A stretch of DNA of 19,193 bases, taken from positions 1 to 19,193 of the forward strand of contig JAFOHH010000106.1 in NCBI GenBank assembly GCA_017421905.1, in the 5' to 3' direction. The notes beneath the pieces are model-generated. The model did not search any database. It was given only the letters and a program-made list of their open reading frames with translations, and had not been told where the DNA came from. Positions 15,946 to 19,193 of the stretch are shown here, piece by piece. Source of the stretch: Clostridia bacterium. GTDB lineage: Bacteria > Bacillota > Clostridia > Christensenellales > Borkfalkiaceae. The position numbers and the translations under genes are program-made. Position 1 is the stretch's first letter, and every line of letters begins with the position of its first letter.

Positions 15946-16008
15946 TACATGCCCTTTCCCTGCCTTACGGGAAAAGAAAGCAAACCGCAAACCCTTTGTA
16001 GTTTTTCG
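15946..16008 (-). repeat. Copy of a small hairpin element in the PHP-like gene leader
   Basis: Read on the minus strand it has TCGAAAAA, a TTTGC-rich stretch, then an 8-bp hairpin (CTTTTCCC with GGGAAAGG), then CAT and GTAA. The same order of blocks occurs at about 9694-9762. An outer pairing of CAAAGG with CCTTTG could enclose the hairpin here. It matches no RNA family I know. Confidence 0.4.
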
Positions 16009-16050
16009 ACAAAAACAGCCGAAAACGTTGATAAAACCTTTTCTACATAC

Positions 16051-16079
16051 AGTTTACACCCTTTCGCCTCGCTTGTCAA
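16051..16079 (-). promoter_or_regulatory. Sigma-A promoter of the PHP-like gene
   Basis: Minus strand TTGACA (16074-16079, perfect), a 17-nt spacer and TAAACT (16051-16056). Transcription would start near 16044, leaving a leader of about 150 nt that contains the hairpin element at 15946-16008. Confidence 0.8.
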
Positions 16080-16142
16080 GAGGGGCGGCTAAACAAAAAT
16101 TACAATAATTTGAAAATTTTGCAACTTTTTTTGAAAAAACTA

Positions 16143-16171
16143 TTGAAAGTAACGATTTTTAGTGTTATAAT
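16143..16171 (+). promoter_or_regulatory. Strong sigma-A promoter of the HU gene
   Basis: TTGAAA (16143-16148), a 17-nt spacer and a perfect TATAAT (16166-16171), with TGT directly before it (extended -10). The leader to the ATG at 16209 is about 30 nt, with an AGGGGG site 12 nt before the start codon, a rather long spacing. Confidence 0.88.
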
Positions 16172-16208
16172 GAAATTACTTAACAATCCAAGGGGGATTT
16201 TATCAGTT

Positions 16209-16484
16209 ATGAACAAAACCGAACTCATTAAAGCCGTTGCTGCAGAGGCAGGCCTCACCGCGAAAGACACCGCTAAAATGTACGACGCTCTTATTACTGT
16301 CATTCACAACACCCTCGCCGCAGGCGAAAAAGTTCAACTTGCAGGCTTTGGCAACTACGAAATTAAGGCAAAGCCCGCACACGAAGGCATTAACCCTGCT
16401 ACCGGCGCAAAAGTACAAATTGCCGCTAGCAAAACGCCCGTCTTTAAATTCGGCAAAACGTTTAAAGACTCTTTCAACGCTTAA
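16209..16484 (+). CDS. hup: HU-family DNA-binding protein
   Basis: This 91-residue protein is full length for HU. It has the helical N terminus MNKTELIKAVAAEAGLTAKD, the hinge LAGFGNYEIKAKPA, the DNA-intercalating arm with NPATG (Pro63) and the closing ASKTPVFKFGKTFKDS. It should act as a homodimeric nucleoid protein that bends DNA. In most HU proteins the arm reads GRNPxTG; here Arg61 is replaced by Ile (GINPATG). The longer frame upstream to 16110 runs through the promoter, so the ATG at 16209 is chosen. It stands alone on the plus strand between two minus-strand genes, with its own promoter and terminator. Confidence 0.96.
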   Translation: MNKTELIKAVAAEAGLTAKDTAKMYDALITVIHNTLAAGEKVQLAGFGNYEIKAKPAHEGINPATGAKVQIAASKTPVFKFGKTFKDSFNA

Positions 16485-16494
16485 TTATTTGCCT

Positions 16495-16530
16495 CAAAAA
16501 AGGCTGAACCGCTTTGGTTCAGCCTTTTTT
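16495..16530 (+). terminator. Bidirectional terminator between HU and the Cys-rich gene
   Basis: GGCTGAACC (16502-16510) pairs perfectly with GGTTCAGCC (16516-16524) around GCTTT, flanked by six As before and six Ts after. The flanks extend the stem and supply a T tail on both strands. It lies just after the HU stop and four nt from the stop of the convergent gene at 16534. Confidence 0.93.
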
Positions 16531-16533
16531 CTT

Positions 16534-17199
16534 TTATTTTGCCTCTCTGTTTTCCGTGCAAGGATTGCAATCGGGATAAAGCGGTAGCTCGAAAAAGCCT
16601 GCGCACGCCTCTTGCGAATATTCTTGGCAAGGTGGAATTGCGCAATACCCGTAGGTGGGAATGAGTAGCTCTACGTCCATTACTACGCGTAAAATAACGG
16701 TAAGGCAAGCCGTTGCGGTAAAGGTGAGCCCCGAGGTATAATCCCCCTCCGGCGCAACGATGGAAACGACGGCTTCTACCGTGTAAGGGATAATAGAAGG
16801 CGTAGGCACGTACAAAACGACGTCTGACGGAATGGTAACGGTTGCAATGCCGGAGCCCGCTACGCCGTTTGCATCGGTATAAAGCACCTCTACGGGGGCG
16901 GTAACCGTTGCTTGCACGCGCGCACACCGCGGACGGTCGGGCAATAGATCGATGGTAAGGCCGCTTACCGTAGCGGAAGAACCCACGCTTTTTGCGCTGA
17001 TAAAGGTCAGCGGATATGTAGGGTTGGCAGGCGTGGGGTTTTCCACCGTTAAAACGACGTCCGTTTCCTGCACCTGACGGATACACGCGTCGAACACCTT
17101 TTTCGCTTGAATACAAACCTTTTCGTTAAGACCGGAAATCGCGTTCCCCGCAATGGGCCCCGGACACCGGTCGGATTGAAAATTACTGAAAAACGACAT
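16534..17199 (-). CDS. Cysteine-rich conserved protein of unknown function (possible spore surface protein)
   Basis: This 221-residue protein has no signal peptide and no TM helix. It has ten cysteines (positions 12, 29, 39, 92, 165, 186, 191, 199, 211, 214), clustered near the ends. The N terminus (RCPGPIAGN, then EKVCIQAKKVFDACIRQ) and the C terminus (PTYGYCAIPPCQEYSQEACA, then LYPDCNPC) look like a family I recall only as conserved hypothetical proteins in Clostridia. The middle is beta-rich with VQATVTAPVEVLYTD. GGAGG lies 7 nt before the ATG. A cytoplasmic cysteine-rich protein of this kind could be a spore coat or exosporium component made in the mother cell, but this is only a guess from composition. 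Its gene has its own leader hairpin and ends at the shared terminator with HU. Confidence 0.85.
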   Translation of the reverse strand: MSFFSNFQSDRCPGPIAGNAISGLNEKVCIQAKKVFDACIRQVQETDVVLTVENPTPANPTYPLTFISAKSVGSSATVSGLTIDLLPDRPRCARVQATVTAPVEVLYTDANGVAGSGIATVTIPSDVVLYVPTPSIIPYTVEAVVSIVAPEGDYTSGLTFTATACLTVILRVVMDVELLIPTYGYCAIPPCQEYSQEACAGFFELPLYPDCNPCTENREAK

Positions 17200-17218
17200 A
17201 ATTTTACCTCCGACTGTA

Positions 17219-17236
17219 CCTGCCTATTGCGGCAGG
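17219..17236 (-). promoter_or_regulatory. Leader hairpin of the Cys-rich gene
   Basis: CCTGCC and GGCAGG form a perfect 6-bp stem with a 6-nt loop, about 7 nt before the GGAGG site. About 10-20 nt further upstream the minus strand has CATATAATA inside an imperfect ACTG/CAGT dyad, a possible -10 (sigma-A or sigma-K shape) without a clear -35. Confidence 0.4.
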
Positions 17237-17377
17237 ATACCACTATACTGTATTATATGCAGTTAGCCGCCGAGACGAACCCTATCGGGCAGTAAAAAGC
17301 GCCCTTTTTTTTCTTATTTTTTCCCCTTTTTTGTCGCCTATTTATTCCATATGCGAAAAATTTTATTTTTAAGCACG

Positions 17378-17404
17378 AAAAAAGCGCGCCCGTTTTGGGC
17401 GCGC
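17378..17404 (-). terminator. Rho-independent terminator after the propeller-like lipoprotein gene
   Basis: On the minus strand GCGCGCCC pairs perfectly with GGGCGCGC (8 bp, AAAAC loop; 17384-17404), followed by TTTTTT (17378-17383). It lies 15 nt after the stop codon at 17420. Confidence 0.93.
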
Positions 17405-17419
17405 CGTTTTATTATTTCA

Positions 17420-18829
17420 TTAGGAAGCACTTACGGTAGTGGAAGGCTCAACCGAGTTTTTCAAAGCTTCTTCTGCTTCTTTTTCAGCAATTTTATCCTT
17501 TGCTTCTTGGTTGTATTGACCTACGAACTTACCTTCGATTTCTTCTGCAGTAACGTCTGCATAGTAAACGTAGTAAAGCTCGTCCGTTTTATCGCCGTAG
17601 AATACCTTGTCGCCAACGAATTCGGGGAGATACCAAGTGGTGCTGTAATAGGTTTCGGTAATAACGGTAACGTCTTTATCGCCTTGGTTGGTTTTGGTGA
17701 TATCTACGCTGCAAAGCTTAGTGCCTGCTCCGTAGTAAAGGAGGTTGTCCTTTACGAAGAATAAAGAACCGCTCTTGAGGTTGCTGATGCGGGTAAATTC
17801 GCCGTTAACAACCTTTAAAAGACCTTCGGTAGAATCGATATAGATGTAGCCGAGGCTGTTGCCGTTTTCGTCTACGCCGAGAACGATTGCACCTGCGTTG
17901 AAGTTGGTAGTATCGGAGCAAACCTTAACTGCCTTTGCTTCGTTATTTACGCCTACTTCCGTTTTAGCATCTTGCAATACGTAACCCATAGCGGTAGCGT
18001 TTGCATCTGCGTGCTTTTTGGTGTAAACGAGCATTCCGTTTTCGTGGCGGAGAATGGTGTATACCGAGCCTGCAATATCCGTTTCGGTAGGAACGCCGCT
18101 TAAAACTTCTGCTTCGTCGTTGCCGGAAATGGATTGCTTATATACCTTATTGTATACTGCGTTGGTTTCTTCGTCGAGCGCAACGAATTTGGTGTAGTAT
18201 ACGGCGGGATAGTTTTCGTCCTTAGAGAAAGCGTAGCTGGTTACCTTTTCTGCAATGGTGTTCTTTTCGCCCGTTGCAAAGTTGTAGGTTACGATTTCGG
18301 TGTTGGTCGAATCGTAGTATACGAGGTAAACCGTGCCGTTAATTTCTACGTAGCGATATACGGTAGCTGCAGCGGAAACGTGGAAAGCCTTTTCGGTTTT
18401 CGTTCCATCGAGCTTGGTGCGGCAGAAATCGAGATACGTGGTTTGTACCGTACCCGTTTTATCCTTATCGGAGTTGGGGGTAGCGTAGTAAATCCATTCG
18501 CCGAAGATATAGATGCCTGCGGTTTTGTCGCCTGCTACCATAACCTTGGGAACAACGACTTTCGCTTCTTCGTCTAAATTGTTTTTGTTTACAACGACGA
18601 GTGCGCCGTGTACGGGCTTACCGAACGTGTTGTTTACAGCAGCGTCCGTTCCGCCGTTGATAAAGTAAAGGTAATCGCCTTTTTCTACCAAAAAGCCGCC
18701 GTTGCCAACAACTGCGTCGTTAGCGTTTGCGCCTTGTACAGGGCCCCATTTTTGAGAGCCACCGCATCCGGTGAAGGCAAATAAAGCTACCAAAAGGGTT
18801 GCAATGGTAATTAAGAGTTTCTTGTTCAT
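17420..18829 (-). CDS. Lipoprotein with propeller-like (DUF5050-like) repeats
   Basis: This 469-residue protein begins MNKKLLITIATLLVALFAFT with the lipobox FTGC (Cys22), so it is anchored outside the membrane. The mature part repeats short aromatic strand pairs with YLYF, WIYY, YLVYY, AVYYTK and LLYYG, spaced about 40-60 residues. They alternate with polar segments such as TKLDGTK and YNFATGE. This is the look of DUF5050 and other beta-propeller lipoproteins that read like 'KxDGS' repeats. The C-terminal 45 residues are Glu/Lys/Ala-rich and probably helical. No enzyme motif is visible; a ligand-binding role is inferred. AAGGAG lies 9 nt before the ATG; the frame extends to 18952 but crosses the promoter. 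It is flanked by its own promoter and terminator. Confidence 0.85.
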   Translation of the reverse strand: MNKKLLITIATLLVALFAFTGCGGSQKWGPVQGANANDAVVGNGGFLVEKGDYLYFINGGTDAAVNNTFGKPVHGALVVVNKNNLDEEAKVVVPKVMVAGDKTAGIYIFGEWIYYATPNSDKDKTGTVQTTYLDFCRTKLDGTKTEKAFHVSAAATVYRYVEINGTVYLVYYDSTNTEIVTYNFATGEKNTIAEKVTSYAFSKDENYPAVYYTKFVALDEETNAVYNKVYKQSISGNDEAEVLSGVPTETDIAGSVYTILRHENGMLVYTKKHADANATAMGYVLQDAKTEVGVNNEAKAVKVCSDTTNFNAGAIVLGVDENGNSLGYIYIDSTEGLLKVVNGEFTRISNLKSGSLFFVKDNLLYYGAGTKLCSVDITKTNQGDKDVTVITETYYSTTWYLPEFVGDKVFYGDKTDELYYVYYADVTAEEIEGKFVGQYNQEAKDKIAEKEAEEALKNSVEPSTTVSAS

Positions 18830-18923
18830 GGAAATATACTCCTTAGCATTTTTATGCGCGGAAGAGTTGGGGTTTTCCGTTCTCTTTTTGTTCCGCAAGG
18901 CATAAGTATCAATATACTGTTCT

Positions 18924-18952
18924 ATTATATAACAAAGCGAGAAATTTGGCAA
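18924..18952 (-). promoter_or_regulatory. Sigma-A promoter of the propeller-like lipoprotein gene
   Basis: Minus strand TTGCCA (18947-18952), a 17-nt spacer and a perfect TATAAT (18924-18929). The leader of about 90 nt contains a bulged hairpin in which GCGGA pairs with TCCGC and AGAG with CTCT (18858-18896). Confidence 0.85.
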
Positions 18953-18993
18953 TAAAATTTCAGCCTTTTTTCAAGTTTTTTTCGGAGGAAATG

Positions 18994-19193
18994 ATGGAAA
19001 ATAGCGATTTAACGGCAATCGTGAAGGAATTGATGGCAATTTTCGCCCCAAAAAAGGAAGAAAGCCAAAAGTTTGAAAGGCAAATAGATACCCCTAAAAG
19101 CCCCAAAACCGACGAGAAGGGTCAAAATTTCCCCTATGAAAAGGAAGCTAGCCTCGGCGCTGTGCCTCCTTCTATCGCCAACCCCTTTGCGCC
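18994..19193 (+). CDS. Unrecognised protein, N-terminal part (runs off the right edge)
   Basis: Starting at 18994, the second of two adjacent ATGs, a frame stays open for 66 codons to the end of the window. GGAGG at 18984-18988 is 5 nt from this ATG and only 2 nt from the first one (18991), which decides the start. The protein begins MENSDLTAIVKELMAIFAPK and continues highly polar and Lys/Glu/Pro-rich, without signal peptide or TM helix in the visible part. I do not recognise it. It is divergent from the lipoprotein gene, 164 nt away; a weak TAAAAT at 18953-18958 could be its -10. Confidence 0.6.
   Translation, partial: MENSDLTAIVKELMAIFAPKKEESQKFERQIDTPKSPKTDEKGQNFPYEKEASLGAVPPSIANPFA

Overview
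The window reads as chromosomal DNA of a low-to-medium GC Gram-positive (Firmicutes/Clostridia) bacterium, probably an anaerobic gut lineage. This rests on strong AGGAGG-type ribosome binding sites, several lipobox lipoproteins, T-rich hairpin terminators, an HU protein, a SpoIIQ-like M23 protein and very large BspA-type leucine-rich-repeat surface proteins. Species-level identity cannot be read from the sequence. Nearly all genes lie on the minus strand. The exceptions are the HU gene and a gene entering at the right edge.

Left third (1-9572, minus strand). One likely operon, read right to left from a good sigma-A-type promoter near 9544-9572, begins with a 2414-residue surface subtilase. 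It carries a PA insert, Ig-like domains, about 27 BspA-type repeats and a C-terminal membrane anchor. It is translationally coupled (17-nt overlap) to a lipoprotein with a Listeria-Bacteroides (Flg_new) repeat and GLUG-type repeats. Next, 51 nt on, comes a family-5 (oligopeptide-type) ABC solute-binding lipoprotein that runs off the left edge. Together they suggest surface proteolysis and binding coupled to peptide capture.

Middle (9573-13700). A 700-nt non-coding stretch holds a short tandem and dispersed repeat array, a hairpin terminator and a possible plus-strand transcript. It is followed by a membrane-anchored M1 metallopeptidase, a SpoIIQ-like M23 protein with a sigma-F/G-like promoter, and a short secreted protein whose C terminus resembles YwmB. 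The last two adjacent genes echo the ywmB-murA-spoIID-spoIIQ neighbourhood of other endospore formers.

Right part (13698-19193). A HAD-IIA phosphatase is preceded by a PHP-family protein whose metal-binding residues are largely lost. Then come HU (plus strand, strong promoter and terminator), a cysteine-rich conserved clostridial-type protein of unknown function, a lipoprotein with propeller-like repeats, and the start of an unrecognised plus-strand gene. Promoters and terminators are well defined for several of these units, so most right-hand genes appear to be transcribed singly.
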